DNA of 64,000 nucleotides. Origin: Calidihabitans tengchongensis. Its GTDB lineage: Bacteria > Sysuimicrobiota > Sysuimicrobiia > Sysuimicrobiales > Kaftiobacteriaceae. Shown here one piece after another: positions 50,426 to 61,600 of the stretch. The DNA lies in assembly GCA_031459615.1 (NCBI GenBank), contig JAVKIE010000005.1, forward strand, positions 147,212 through 211,211, written 5' to 3'. Made by a program: the position numbers and the translations under genes. The notes under the pieces were generated by a model that was not told the DNA's origin, ran no database searches, and saw only the letters and a list, made by a program, of their open reading frames with translations. The number at the start of each line of letters is the position of its first letter. Position 1 is the first letter of the stretch.

Positions 50426-52330
50426 ATGGGCAAGGTGGTGGGCATTGACCTGGGGACGACCAACTCGGTGATCGCCTGCGTGATCGGCGGCGAGCCGCAG
50501 GTGATTCCCAACGCCGAGGGCAGCCGGCTCACGCCGTCGGTGGTGGCGTTCACCAAGACCGGCGAGCGGCTGGTGGGCCAGATGGCCAAGCGCCAGGCCA
50601 TCCTCAACCCCGAGAACACCGTGTACTCCATCAAGCGCTTCATGGGCCGCCGCTACTCGGAGGTGGAGACCGAGCGCAAGATGGTCCCCTACAAGGTGGA
50701 GGAGGGGCCCAACGGGATGGCGGTGGTCCACCTGCCCGCGGCCGGCAGGACCTTCACCCCCGAAGAGATCTCCGCCATGATCCTGCAGAAGCTCAAGGCC
50801 GACGCCGAGGCCTACCTGGGGGACACCATCACCGAGGCGGTCATCACGGTGCCGGCGTACTTCAACGATGCCCAGCGCACCGCGACCAAGCACGCGGGCG
50901 AGATCGCCGGCCTGAAGGTCCTGCGCATCATCAACGAGCCGACCGCGTCCTGCCTGGCCTACGGCCTGGACAAAAAGGGCGCCGAGACCGTCCTGGTCTT
51001 CGACCTGGGCGGGGGGACGTTCGACGTCTCCATCCTGGAGATCGGGGAGGGGGTGTTCGAGGTCAAGGCCACCTCGGGGGACACCCACCTGGGCGGGGAC
51101 GACTGGGACGAGCGGATCGTCAACTGGCTGGCGGACCAGTTCAAGCGCGAGCACGGCATCGACCTGCGCCAGGACCGCCAGGCCCTCCAGCGGCTGCGGG
51201 AGGCCGCCGAGCGGGCCAAGATCGAGCTGTCCACGGTCACCCAGACCACCATCAACCTGCCGTTCATCACCGCCGACGCCACCGGGCCCAAGCACCTGGA
51301 CTACGTGCTGACCCGCGCCAAGTTTGAGGAGCTGACGGCCGACCTGGTGGAGCGGTGCATCGGCCCGTTCAAGCAGGCCCTGGCCGACGCCAAGATGACC
51401 GAGAAGGACCTGGACGAGGTCATCCTGGTGGGCGGGTCCACCCGCATGCCCATGATCCAGGAGCTGGTGCGGCGGCTGACGGGCAAGGAGCCCAACAAGG
51501 AGGTCCACCCCGACGAGGTGGTGGCGGTGGGGGCCGCCATCCAGGCGGGCGTGCTGGCCGGGACGGTGCGGGAGGTGGTCCTGCTGGATGTCACGCCCCT
51601 GTCCCTGGGCGTGGAGACCCTGGGCGGGGTGATGACCGTGCTCATCCCCCGCAACACCACCATCCCCACCCGCAAGAGCGAGATCTTCACCACCGCCGCC
51701 GACGGCCAGACCCAGGTGGAGATCCACGTGCTGCAGGGCGAGCGCCCCATGGCCCGGGACAACCGCACCCTGGGGCGCTTCATCCTGGACGGGATTCCCC
51801 CCGCCCCCCGAGGCGTGCCCAAGATCGAGGTGACCTTTGACATCGATGCCAACGGCATCCTCAGCGTCACCGCCAAGGACACGGCCACCGGGCGGGAACA
51901 GTCCATCAAGATCACCGGCACCTCCACCCTCTCCCGGGAGGAGGTGGAGCGGATGATCAAGGAGGCCGAGCGGTACGCCGACGAGGACCGCCGCAAGCGG
52001 GAGATCGCCGAGACCCGCAACCGGGGCGACTCCCTCGTCTACCAGACCGAGCGCATGCTCCGGGAGGTGGGCGACAAGATCTCCGCTGCCGAGCGGCAGC
52101 AGGTGGAGGCCCGGCTGAAGGACCTCAAGGACGCCCTGGCCACCGACGATGTGGCCCGCATCCGCAAGGCCATCGAGGACCTGCAGCAGGCCAGCTTCAA
52201 GCTCACCGAGGCCATGTACGCCCGGGCGGCGGCCAGCGGCGGGGCGGGGCGGCCGGGGCCGGACGGCCCCACCGGGAAGCCGGGCGAGGACGTGATCGAC
52301 GCCGACTACAAGAAGGCGGACGACCGCTGA
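50426..52330 (+). CDS. dnaK: Molecular chaperone DnaK (Hsp70)
   Basis: A 634-aa Hsp70 with VVGIDLGTTNSVIACV (residues 3-18), INEPTASCLAYGLDKKG, VLVFDLGGGTFDVSILEIGEG and LVGGSTRMPMIQELV, then a substrate-binding domain with LLDVTPLSLGVETLGGVM. The C-terminal tail is Gly-rich and ends in VIDADYKKADDR, as in many bacterial DnaK. It works with GrpE and DnaJ next in the operon, and is probably the HspR co-repressor. The start follows CAGGAGGGGCAGCC. Confidence 0.97.
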   Translation: MGKVVGIDLGTTNSVIACVIGGEPQVIPNAEGSRLTPSVVAFTKTGERLVGQMAKRQAILNPENTVYSIKRFMGRRYSEVETERKMVPYKVEEGPNGMAVVHLPAAGRTFTPEEISAMILQKLKADAEAYLGDTITEAVITVPAYFNDAQRTATKHAGEIAGLKVLRIINEPTASCLAYGLDKKGAETVLVFDLGGGTFDVSILEIGEGVFEVKATSGDTHLGGDDWDERIVNWLADQFKREHGIDLRQDRQALQRLREAAERAKIELSTVTQTTINLPFITADATGPKHLDYVLTRAKFEELTADLVERCIGPFKQALADAKMTEKDLDEVILVGGSTRMPMIQELVRRLTGKEPNKEVHPDEVVAVGAAIQAGVLAGTVREVVLLDVTPLSLGVETLGGVMTVLIPRNTTIPTRKSEIFTTAADGQTQVEIHVLQGERPMARDNRTLGRFILDGIPPAPRGVPKIEVTFDIDANGILSVTAKDTATGREQSIKITGTSTLSREEVERMIKEAERYADEDRRKREIAETRNRGDSLVYQTERMLREVGDKISAAERQQVEARLKDLKDALATDDVARIRKAIEDLQQASFKLTEAMYARAAASGGAGRPGPDGPTGKPGEDVIDADYKKADDR

Positions 52331-52345
52331 GGCCTGGGGAGAGTC

Positions 52346-52924
52346 ATGGAGGAGACGCGGCAGCAGGCCGGTCCGGGTGCCGGGAGTGCGGAGGGAACCT
52401 CCGGCGAGGGTGTGGTCCCCTCCTCCGCTCCGGCCGAGACCCGCACGCCGGAGGAGCTGATCGCCGAACTGCGCGCGGAGGTCGACCGGCTGCGGCTGGA
52501 GGCGGAGCGTAACTGGCAGCAGTTCCTGCACGCGGCGGCCGACCTGGAAAACTACAAGAAGCAGGCCGCGCGCCAGCGGGAGGATGCCATCCAGCGGACC
52601 CGGCACGCGATGCTGGCGGTGATCCTGGCCGTGGTGGACACTCTCGAGCGGGCGCTGGACCACGCCGGCAGCGACGGGGCGGCGATCCTGGAGGGCATCC
52701 GGCTGGCCCACCGGCAGGTCCTGGACCTGCTGGCCAACATGGGGGTCCGGCCGATGGACGCCCGGGGGCAGCCCTTCGATCCGCGCTACCACGAGGCGGT
52801 GGATGTGGTGTCGCCCGACAAGCACGGTGTGGCTCCCGGCACCGTGGTGGAGGAAGTGCAGCGGGGCTACCTGCTGAACGGTGAGGTGCTGCGGCCGGCG
52901 CGGGTCCGGGTGGCCGGGAGCTGA
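52346..52924 (+). CDS. grpE: DnaK nucleotide exchange factor GrpE
   Basis: A 192-aa co-chaperone. An acidic N-terminal tail is followed by a long coiled coil (TPEELIAELRAEVDRLRLEAERNWQQFLHAAADLENYKKQAARQRED). The beta-domain shows GVRPMDARGQPFDPRYHEAVDVV and APGTVVEEVQRGYLLNGEVLRPARVRV, the family signature. ATG 15 bp after dnaK. Confidence 0.95.
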   Translation: MEETRQQAGPGAGSAEGTSGEGVVPSSAPAETRTPEELIAELRAEVDRLRLEAERNWQQFLHAAADLENYKKQAARQREDAIQRTRHAMLAVILAVVDTLERALDHAGSDGAAILEGIRLAHRQVLDLLANMGVRPMDARGQPFDPRYHEAVDVVSPDKHGVAPGTVVEEVQRGYLLNGEVLRPARVRVAGS

Positions 52925-52944
52925 CGGCGGAGGCGGTGGCGGGG

Positions 52945-53901
52945 ATGGAGTTCAAGGACTACTACCAGATCCTGGGCGTGGATCGCCACGCCGATCAGAA
53001 GACCATCGCGGCCGCCTTCCGCCGCCTGGCCCGCCGGTACCACCCCGACATCAACAAGACCCGGGAGGCCGAGGAGAAGTTCAAGGAGATCAACGAGGCC
53101 TACCAGGTGCTGGGCGATCCCGAACGGCGCGCCCGCTACGACCAGATGTACGACGCCTACCGCCGCGGGGGAGTGGACTGGCAGCAGCTGTTCGGCGCGC
53201 CGGGCGCTCCCGGCGGCTGGACGGTCACCTTCGGGGAGGGCCTGGACCTGGAGGACCTGCTGGCCGGGATGGGCTTCTCCGACTTTTTCGCGCGGTTCTT
53301 CGGCGCCGACTTCCTGGGGTCCCGGCGGCCGGGCAGGCCCGGCCGAAGGCGGGTCGGCGTGCAGGAGGGTGCCGCCGCGCCAGCGGAGCCCACCGCGGCC
53401 GTGTCCATCACCCTGGAGGAGGCGTTCGCCGGCACCCGCAAGTCGGTGGTGGTGCACCTGAATGGCACCTCGCGCCGGTTCGATGTCTCCATCCCGCCCG
53501 GGGTGCGGGACGGCCAGCGGATCCGGCTCCCCGGGGCGCTGGACGGGCAGGATGTGTACCTGGTGGTGCAGGTCCAGTCCCACCCGCTGTTCGTGCGTCA
53601 GGATGATCACATCCTGGTCGAGGTGCCCGTGACGCCGTCGGAGGCGGTCCTGGGCGCCCGCATCGAGGTCCCCACCCTGGACGGCAAGGTGGAGATGGTC
53701 CTGCCGCCGGGCACCCAGAACGGGCAGACGTTCCGCCTGCGCGGCCTGGGTATGCCCCGCCGCGAGGGCGGGCGTGGCGACCAGCTGGTGCGGGTGAAGG
53801 TGGTGCTGCCGACGGACCTCACGCCGCGGGAGCGACAGCTGTACGAGGAGCTGGCCCGGCTGCGCCGGGACAACCCGCGAGCGGCGATGGGGTGCCGCTA
53901 G
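52945..53901 (+). CDS. DnaJ-family co-chaperone without zinc finger (CbpA-like)
   Basis: A 318-aa J-domain protein. The J domain (4-70) has the HPD motif in RRYHPDINKTREAEEKFKEINEAYQVLGD. There are no CxxCxGxG repeats, so this is a type II/CbpA-like DnaJ, with the C-terminal domains ITLEEAFAGTRKSVVVHLNG and FRLRGLGMPRREGGRGDQLVRVKVVLP. It activates the DnaK ATPase. Since no other dnaJ is in the operon, it is probably the main partner of this DnaK. A GTG at 52936 is an alternative start. Confidence 0.93.
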   Translation: MEFKDYYQILGVDRHADQKTIAAAFRRLARRYHPDINKTREAEEKFKEINEAYQVLGDPERRARYDQMYDAYRRGGVDWQQLFGAPGAPGGWTVTFGEGLDLEDLLAGMGFSDFFARFFGADFLGSRRPGRPGRRRVGVQEGAAAPAEPTAAVSITLEEAFAGTRKSVVVHLNGTSRRFDVSIPPGVRDGQRIRLPGALDGQDVYLVVQVQSHPLFVRQDDHILVEVPVTPSEAVLGARIEVPTLDGKVEMVLPPGTQNGQTFRLRGLGMPRREGGRGDQLVRVKVVLPTDLTPRERQLYEELARLRRDNPRAAMGCR

Positions 53902-53916
53902 GCGGGAGGGGTGGCC

Positions 53917-56771
53917 ATGGCCGTGCGGTTTGACCGGTTCACCGAGAAGGCGCAGGAAGCCGTGCTGAGCGCCCAGGAGATCTGGCGCACCCACCAGCAC
54001 CCGCAGATGGACACCGAGCACCTGCTGCTGGCCCTGGTGGAGCAGGCCGACGGGATCGTCCCCCAGGTCCTGGCCCGGGCCGGCGTGAACGTGGCGGCCC
54101 TGCGCGGGCGCCTGCGCGCCGAACTGGAGCGCCAGCCCCGGGTCAGCGGCCCGCCGGCCGAAGGCCTGCTCATCAGCCCGCGGCTGCGCCAGGCCCTGGA
54201 GGTGGCCCAGGACGAGGCCACCCGCATGCGGGACGACTACGTGAGCACCGAGCACCTGCTGCTGGGCTTGGCCCGGGTGCGGGACGGCGGCGCCGCGCGG
54301 CTCCTGGAGGAGGCCGGCGTGAGCCTGGGCGGCCTGTACCGGGCCGTGCAGGAGATCCGGGGCCGGGCGCGGGTGACCACCCCTCACCCCGAGGGCACCT
54401 ATCAGGCCCTGGAGCGTTACGGCCGGGACCTCACGGCGCTGGCGGCGGCGGGCAAGCTCGACCCGGTCATCGGCCGCGACGACGAGATCCGGCGGGTCAT
54501 CCACGTCCTGTCGCGGCNNNNNNNNNNNNNNNNNNNNNNNNNNNNNNNNNNNNNNNNNNNNNNNNNNNNNNNNNNNNNNNNNNNNNNNNNNNNNNNNNNN
54601 NNNNNNNNNNNNNCCCCGAGGGCACCTATCAGGCCCTGGAGCGTTACGGCCGGGACCTCACGGCGCTGGCGGCGGCGGGCAAGCTCGACCCGGTCATCGG
54701 CCGCGACGACGAGATCCGGCGGGTCATCCACGTCCTGTCGCGGCGCACCAAGAACAACCCCGTGCTCATCGGCGATCCGGGCGTGGGCAAGACGGCCATC
54801 GTGGAGGGGCTGGCCCAGCGCATTGTCCGCGGCGACGTGCCCGAGGGCCTGAAGAACAAGCGCATCGTGCAGCTGGACATGGGGGCCCTGGTGGCGGGAG
54901 CCAGGTACCGGGGAGAGTTTGAGGAGCGCCTGAAGGCCGTGCTGCGCGAGGTCAGCGACAGTCAGGGCCAGATCATCCTGTTCATCGACGAACTGCACAC
55001 GGTGGTGGGGGCCGGGGCGGCCGAGGGCGCCATCGACGCCTCCAACATGCTCAAGCCCATGCTGGCCCGCGGCGAGCTGCGGACCATCGGCGCCACCACC
55101 CTGGACGAGTACCGCACCCACATCGAGAAGGACGCGGCGCTGGAGCGCCGCTTCCAGCCGGTGTACGTCGGCGAGCCCTCGGTGGAGGAGACCATCTCCA
55201 TCCTGCGGGGGCTGAAGGAGCGCTACGAGGTCCACCACGGCGTGCGCATCACCGATGCCGCCGTCATCGCCGCCGCCACCCTGTCGGACCGCTACATCAG
55301 CGGCCGCTTCCTGCCCGACAAGGCCATCGACCTCATCGACGAGGCCGCCGCGCGCCTGCGGATGGAGATCGACAGCAAGCCCACCGAACTGGACGAGATC
55401 GACCGGCGGATCATGCAGCTGGAGATCGAGCGCGAGGCCCTGCGCCGGGAGGACGACCCGGCCAGCCGGCAGCGGGTGGAACAGCTGGAGCGGGAGATCG
55501 CCGGCCTGCGGGAGCGTAGCGACGGCCTGCGCCAACAGTGGGAGCAGGAAAAGAAGCTCATCGCCGCGGTGCGGCAGATCAAGGAGCAGATCGAGCAGAC
55601 CCGGCACCAGATCGAGGACGCCGAGCGGCGGGCCGACCTGGAAACCGCCGCCCGCCTGCGCTATGGCGTGCTGCCCGAACTGCAGCGCCAGCTGGCGGCC
55701 CAGGAGGCGGCCCTGGCCCAGATCCCGACCGCCCAGCGGCTGCTGAAGGAGGAGGTGGGCGCCGAGGACGTGGCCGAGGTGGTGAGCCGGTGGACCGGCA
55801 TTCCCGTCACCCGGCTGCTGGAGGGGGAGATGCGCAAGCTCCTGGAGATGGAGCAGCGGCTGCACGAGAGGATCGTGGACCAGGACGAGGCGGTGCGCGC
55901 CGTCAGCGACGCCATCCGCCGCGCCCGCGCCGGCCTCAAAGACCCCCGACGGCCCATCGGGTCGTTCCTCTTCCTGGGGCCCACCGGCGTCGGCAAGACG
56001 GAGCTGGCGCGGGCCCTGGCGGCTCAGCTGTTCGACGACGAGGACGCCCTGATCCGCCTGGACATGTCCGAGTACCAGGAGCGGCACACCGTCAGCCGGC
56101 TCATCGGGGCGCCCCCGGGATACGTGGGGTACGAGGAGGGCGGCCAGCTCACCGAGGCGGTGCGGCGGCGGCCGTACCGGGTGGTGCTGTTCGACGAGAT
56201 GGAGAAGGCCCACACCGATGTGTTCAACCTGCTCCTGCAGATCCTGGACGACGGGCGGCTGACCGATGGCCACGGGCGGACGGTGGACTTCAAGAACACC
56301 GTGATCATCATGACCAGCAACCTGGGCAGCCGGTACCTGCAGCATCTGAACCCGGCCGACGCGGCCCAGTTCGAGATGGCCCGGGTGCAGGTCCTGGACG
56401 AGGTGCGGCGGACCTTCCGCCCCGAGTTCCTCAACCGCGTGGACGAGGTTCTGGTCTTCCGGCCGCTGACCAGCGAGCACATCCGGCAGATCGTGGACCT
56501 GCAGCTGCGCGACCTGGCCGCCCGGCTGCGGGACCAGCACATCACCCTGGAGGTCACCGACGCGGCCCGCGACTACCTGGCCCGGGAGGGCTACAACCCC
56601 GACTTCGGCGCGCGGCCGCTGCGCCGGGTGATCCAGCGCGAGGTGGAGAACCCTCTGGCCCGCCTGGTCCTGGCCAGCCAGCTGCGCGCTGGCCAGACGG
56701 CCGTGGTGGACTACGCCGACGGCGGGCTGCAGATCACGGTGCGGGAGCCCGTGGCGGCGGCGGCGTCGTGA
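53917..56771 (+). CDS. clpB: ClpB disaggregase (interrupted by an assembly gap)
   Basis: Hsp100 ATPase that recovers aggregated proteins with DnaK. It has an N-terminal Clp_N repeat pair (FTEKAQEAVLSAQEI and EVAQDEATRMRDDYVSTEHLL), a first AAA domain with GDPGVGKTAIVEGLAQRI, a coiled-coil middle domain (REALRREDDPASRQRVEQLEREIAGLRERSDGLRQQ) typical of ClpB, and a second AAA domain with GPTGVGKTELARALA and NPDFGARPLRRVIQ. The N run at 54518-54613 plus the duplicated flank adds 227 bp. Removing it gives 2,628 bp and an intact 875-aa protein. Confidence 0.95.
54387..54744. other. Assembly gap with duplicated flanks in clpB
   Basis: 96 N (54518-54613). The 131 bp after the gap (54614-54744) are identical to the 131 bp before it (54387-54517). 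N plus copy is 227 bp, the same as in recF and trxB. It is a joining artefact, not a biological duplication. Confidence 0.95.
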
Positions 56772-56823
56772 CCGGCGCGGCCCCGCGGGGAGGGCCGGGC
56801 GCAGCCCCCAGAGGAGGGTCCCC

Positions 56824-58320
56824 ATTCTCGCCCTGAGCGTCCTGACCAGCGGCGCGGTCCTGCTGGCCCTGGAGATCCTGGCCAGCCGGATCGTGGCCCC
56901 CACCTTCGGCAACTCCATCTACGTCTGGGGCAGCCTGATCGGGACGTTCCTGGCCGCCCTTGCCGCAGGGTACGCCCTGGGGGGGCGGGTGGCGGACCGC
57001 TGGCCCACCACCACCGGTTTTGCGGCGGTCATGTTCGCCGCGGGCGCCCTGGTCTTCCCCATCCCCCTGCTGGCGCCGGGGGTGCTGGATGCAGTGGAGG
57101 CCGCAGACCTCGGGCCGCGGGCAGGGCCCCTGGTGGCCTGCCTGGTCCTGTTCGGCCCGCCGGGCGTGGTGATGGGGATGGCATCGCCGTATGCCGTCCG
57201 CCTGCGGGCGCGCGACGCCGCCACGCTGGGAGGAGTGGCCGGCGCCCTGTACGCCGTCTCCACCGCCGGCAGCATCGCCGGCAGCCTGCTGGCCTCGTTC
57301 GTGGTGCTGCACCTGTGGACCGTTCCCGCCATCGTCCACGGGCTGGGGGGTGTTCTGCTGGCGCTGGGCGTGGCCATCTGGCTGGCGGCCCGCCGGGTGG
57401 TGGCGGCAGGATCGGCGGCCCTGGCGGCGGCGGTGCTGCTGGGGGTGCCGGCCGTGCGCGGTCCGGCGCCCGCGCCGGCGGGGCTGCAGTACCTCCAGGA
57501 CACGGTCTACCACCGCATCACCGTGACCGACGAGGGGGGCATCCGCTACCTGAAGCTGGACAACTACTGGCAGAGCGGTCTGGACCTGAGCAACCCGCGG
57601 CGGACGGTGTTCCCGTACGCCGACTACATGCACCTGCCGGTGCTGTTCGCGCCCCATGCCCGCCGGGTCCTGATGGTCGGGCTGGGCGGCGGTACGGTGC
57701 CCACCCGCTACTACGAGGACTACCCGGGGATGACCATCGACGTGGTGGAGATCGACCCCGCCGTGATCCAGGTGGCCCGCCGCTACTTTGCCGTGCCTGC
57801 CGGGGGCCGGCTGCGCCTGCTGGCCCAGGACGGCCGGCTGTTCGTGGCCCGCTCCGCAGAGCGCTATGACATCATCCTGCTGGACGCCTACCTGATCGAC
57901 ACCATCCCCTTCCACCTCGCCACCCGTGAGTTCTTCGCATTGGCCCGGGCGCGCCTGCGGCCCGGAGGCGTCCTGGCCAGCAACGTCATCGGGGCGCTGG
58001 GTGGCCCCCGCAGCGGACTGTTCCGGGCGGTCTACCGGACCCTGGCCGAGGTCTTCCCGACCGTGTACGTGTTCCCCGTGGAGTGGGACCGGTTCGACAT
58101 CCTGGAAGCCCTGCGCAACATCATCCTGGTGGCGACCGACCGCCCGCGGCTCGGTCCGGCGGACCTGCGCGACCGGGCCGCCCGGGCCCGCGCGGATCCC
58201 GGTGTGACGGTGGACGGGTGGGAGGAGGCGGTGGGAGACCTGTACCGGGGGCCGATCCGTGTGGACGACGTCCCCGTCCTCACCGACGACTACGCGCCGG
58301 TGGAAACCCTGGTACGGTAG
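56824..58320 (+). CDS. Membrane-fused spermidine synthase-like protein
   Basis: About 498 aa. The N-terminal ~200 residues have about seven hydrophobic helices, including APTFGNSIYVWGSLIGTFLAALAAGYALGGRVADR and VAGALYAVSTAGSIAGSLLASF. A cytoplasmic SAM-type domain follows, with VLMVGLGGGTVPTRYYEDYPGMTIDVVEIDPAV and YDIILLDAYLIDTIPFHLATREFF. Polyamine aminopropyltransferase activity is likely but unproved. The start is uncertain: an ATT at 56824 lies 5 nt after AGGAGGG, and a GTG at 56893 would lose part of the first helix. It comes 52 bp after clpB. Confidence 0.85.
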   Translation: MLALSVLTSGAVLLALEILASRIVAPTFGNSIYVWGSLIGTFLAALAAGYALGGRVADRWPTTTGFAAVMFAAGALVFPIPLLAPGVLDAVEAADLGPRAGPLVACLVLFGPPGVVMGMASPYAVRLRARDAATLGGVAGALYAVSTAGSIAGSLLASFVVLHLWTVPAIVHGLGGVLLALGVAIWLAARRVVAAGSAALAAAVLLGVPAVRGPAPAPAGLQYLQDTVYHRITVTDEGGIRYLKLDNYWQSGLDLSNPRRTVFPYADYMHLPVLFAPHARRVLMVGLGGGTVPTRYYEDYPGMTIDVVEIDPAVIQVARRYFAVPAGGRLRLLAQDGRLFVARSAERYDIILLDAYLIDTIPFHLATREFFALARARLRPGGVLASNVIGALGGPRSGLFRAVYRTLAEVFPTVYVFPVEWDRFDILEALRNIILVATDRPRLGPADLRDRAARARADPGVTVDGWEEAVGDLYRGPIRVDDVPVLTDDYAPVETLVR

Positions 58321-58355
58321 GGAAGGGGGAAGACCCGCCTGCCGGCGGACCGGAG

Positions 58356-58592
58356 ATGCCTGTTCTCAAGCTCTACATCGGCGACGTGATCCAGACCCGC
58401 AAGGCCCACCCCTGCGGGAGCGACCGCTGGACCATCGAGCGTCTGGGGGCCGACGTGGGCATCCGCTGCCAGGGATGCGGGCGCTACGTGCTGATGGAGC
58501 GCGCCCGGCTGGAGCGGCGCATCCGCAGGTTCATCAGCCGGCCCCAGGCAGAGGCCGGGGACGAGCGTTCCTCCGACCCCGGCGGAGAGTAA
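58356..58592 (+). CDS. DUF951 protein (YyzM-like)
   Basis: A 78-aa protein with the DUF951 pattern KLYIGDVIQTRKAHPCGSDRWTIERLGADVGIRCQGCGRYVLMERARLERRI. A zinc-like Cys set (C20, C39, C42) is seen. In Bacillus the homologue lies near yyaF (ychF) and rpsF, as here. The function is unknown. The ATG at 58356 gives the typical start of the family. Confidence 0.9.
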   Translation: MPVLKLYIGDVIQTRKAHPCGSDRWTIERLGADVGIRCQGCGRYVLMERARLERRIRRFISRPQAEAGDERSSDPGGE

Positions 58593-58625
58593 GCCCGGGG
58601 CGGGCGGGGCACAGGGTCGGATGAC

Positions 58626-61600
58626 ATGAATCTCTACGCCTGGGCCGTGGCACTGGCCGGATGGGCGGCGCTGGTGAGCCTGCTGCGGTTCAGCCCGCTG
58701 CCGGCCCCGGAACTGCTGGCCGCGTTCGCACTGCTGGCCGTGGCCACCGAGTGGCTGCTGGTGCCCCTGCCCCGCGGCGGGTACCAGTCCGCCGGGCTGG
58801 CGGTATCCGCCGCCGCCCTGCTGATCCTGGGCCCCGCGCCGGCAGCCCTCACCATGGCTGTGGGGGCGATCGTGGGGACCGGGGTGCTGCACCGCCGCCC
58901 GCTGTCTACCGCCGCCTTCATCAGCGGCCTGTCGATCCTGGCGGTGCTGGCGTCCGGCGCCACCTTCACCGCCCTGGATCCCCGGGTGGGATGGCCGCCC
59001 GGTCCCCTGTACGCCGGGCGGGCGGACCCGATTTTCTTCGGCGCCTTCTTCGCGGCCGTGGCCGCCCACATCCTGGTCAGCAGCGCGGGGGTCAGCCTGA
59101 TGGTGAGCCGCGCCCGCCGCGTGGCCTTCCTGGAGGTGTTCGGGGTCAACGTGGCGTGGGAGGCGGTCAACAACCTGGCCTTCGCCACCCTGGGGCTGGT
59201 CCTGGCCCTCATCTACGGGCACGCCCTGCCGGTGAGCGCGGTGGTCCTCACGGTCCCCCTGCTGCTGACGGGCTACATCCTGATGCTCCACACCGCGCGG
59301 GAGCAGGCTCGCCGGGAGCTGGAGGTGGTCGAGCGCATCGGGCGGGCGTCGGTCACCCTGGACCTGGAGCAGCTGTACCGCTCGATGTACGAGGCCGTGG
59401 CCGCCGTGATGCCCGCCGACGCCTTCTGCGTGGCCCTCTACGACCACGAGCGGTCGGCCCTGTCCTACGAGTTTGTGGTGGACGGCGGGCGCCGGGTGCC
59501 GCCCCGGATGGTGCCGCTGACGCCGCAGGTCCGGGACCTGCTGACGGGTGCCGTCCCCCGACTGCTCTCGGCGTCCGCCGGGGCGGCCGACGCGCCCGAT
59601 CTGCTGCCCGGAGACCGCCCGCGCGGGCGGCCGCTCTCCACCCTGGTGGTGCCGGTCCTGCGGGGGGACCAGGCGGTGGGCCTGCTGGCGGTGCACAGCG
59701 ACGCCCCGGGAGCCTACACCGGGGGCGACGCCCGGCTGCTGGAGACCATCGCCGCGCAGGTCGCCACCGCCATCGACAACGCCCGGCTGTTCGAAGCCAC
59801 CCGGCGCAGCCTCGACCGCCTGACCACCCTCCAGCGGGTCGCCAACGCGGTGGCGGCCAGCCGGACCTTCGCCGACGTGGTGGCGGCCATCATGGACGGC
59901 GCCCGACAGGTCCTGGACGCCGACCGGTGCGCCGTCTTCCTGGGCAACGAGCAGAGCGGTCTCGTGGACATCCACGCCCACGGCCTGCCCGCCGAGTACG
60001 TGGCGGCCCTGCGCGGCGCCGCCCGCGCCCGGGGGCCGGTGAGCGGCCTGCCCCTGAGCGTCCGGGAGCCCACGGTGGTCCTCGACGCCGACGCCGATCC
60101 CCGGCTGCGGGCCGTCCGCGAGCAGATCCTGGGCGACGGCCTGTCGGCCCTGGAGGAGGTGTCGCGGTCCATCAAGACTCTGGCCTTCCTGCCGCTGCTG
60201 CACCGGGGGGACCTTCTGGGGGTCCTGGCCCTGTACCACAACCGGGTGCGTCCCTACAGCGCCGAGGACCTGCGTTTGGCCCAGGCCCTGGCCGACCAGG
60301 CGGCCATCGCGGTCAGGAACATCGCCCTGCTGCAGCAGGCCGAGCGGCGGGCCGCCGAGGTGGACCTGACCAACCGCATCCTGTCCACGGTGACCGGCAC
60401 CCTGGACCTGCCGGACATGTTCCGCCGGATCGTGCAGGAGGTGGCCCAGGCCTTCGGGTACTCGCGGGTGAGCATCCACCGGCTGGACGGAGAGTACCTG
60501 ATCCTGCAGGCCCAGGTGGGCTACCCCGACGTGCACGAGAAGATCCACATCACCAAGGGGATTGTGGGCCGGGCGGCCCGCACCGGCCGACCGGTCCTGG
60601 TGCCCGACGTCACCCGCGACCGGGACTACATCATGGCCGACCCCGCCGTGCGCAGCGAGCTGGCGGTGCCCATCGAGGCGGAGGGGCGGGTCCTGGGGGT
60701 GCTGGACGTGGAGGCCGACGCCGCCCAGGCCCTCACCGAGGCCGACGTGGACCTGCTGCAGTCCCTGGCCGGCCAGCTGGGGATCCTGCTGCGCAACGCG
60801 ACCCTGTTCGAGGAAGCCCGGCGGGCCCGGGACGAGATCACGGTCCTCTATGAAGCCGCCAAGGCCACCAGCGCCAGCCTGGAGCTGGACGCAGTCCTCA
60901 ACAGCCTGGTGCAGGTCACCTGCCAGGCCTTCGGATACGAGCAGGGGGCGCTCCTGCTGCTGGACGACCGCAGCGGCGACCTGGTGGTGGAGGCCATCTA
61001 CGGCTACGCGCCGGGCACCCGCGGCTACCGGATCCCGGCCGGCAAGGGAGTCACCGGGTGGGTGGCCCGCACCGGCAAGCCCGAGATCGTGGCCGACGTG
61101 CGCAGGGACCCGCGGTACATCGGGGTCAACGACCAGGTGCGCAGCGAGATTGCCGTGCCGCTGATCAGCGAGGGGCGGGTCATCGGCGTCTTCAACGTGG
61201 AAAGCCCCCGCCGGGGGGCGTTCGGCGAGAGGGACCTGCGGGTGCTCACGGCCCTGGCGGGCTACGCCACCATCGCCATCGAGAACGCGCGCCTGTTCGA
61301 GCGCACCAAGCACCTGGCCATCACCGACGGCCTCACCGAACTGTACAACCACCGCTACCTGCACGAGACCCTGGAGCGCACCCTGGAGCGCTGCCGCCGG
61401 GACGGCCAGCCCCTGGCGGTGATCATGCTGGAGATCGACAGCTTCAAGCGCTACAACGACACCTACGGCCACCAGCGCGGCGACGAAGTCCTGCGGGTGG
61501 TGGCGGACCTGCTGCGCCGGGGCAGCCGGGCCGGGGACATCGTGGCCCGCTACGGCGGCGACGAGTTCATGATCGTCCTGCCCAACACCACCAAGGAGGC

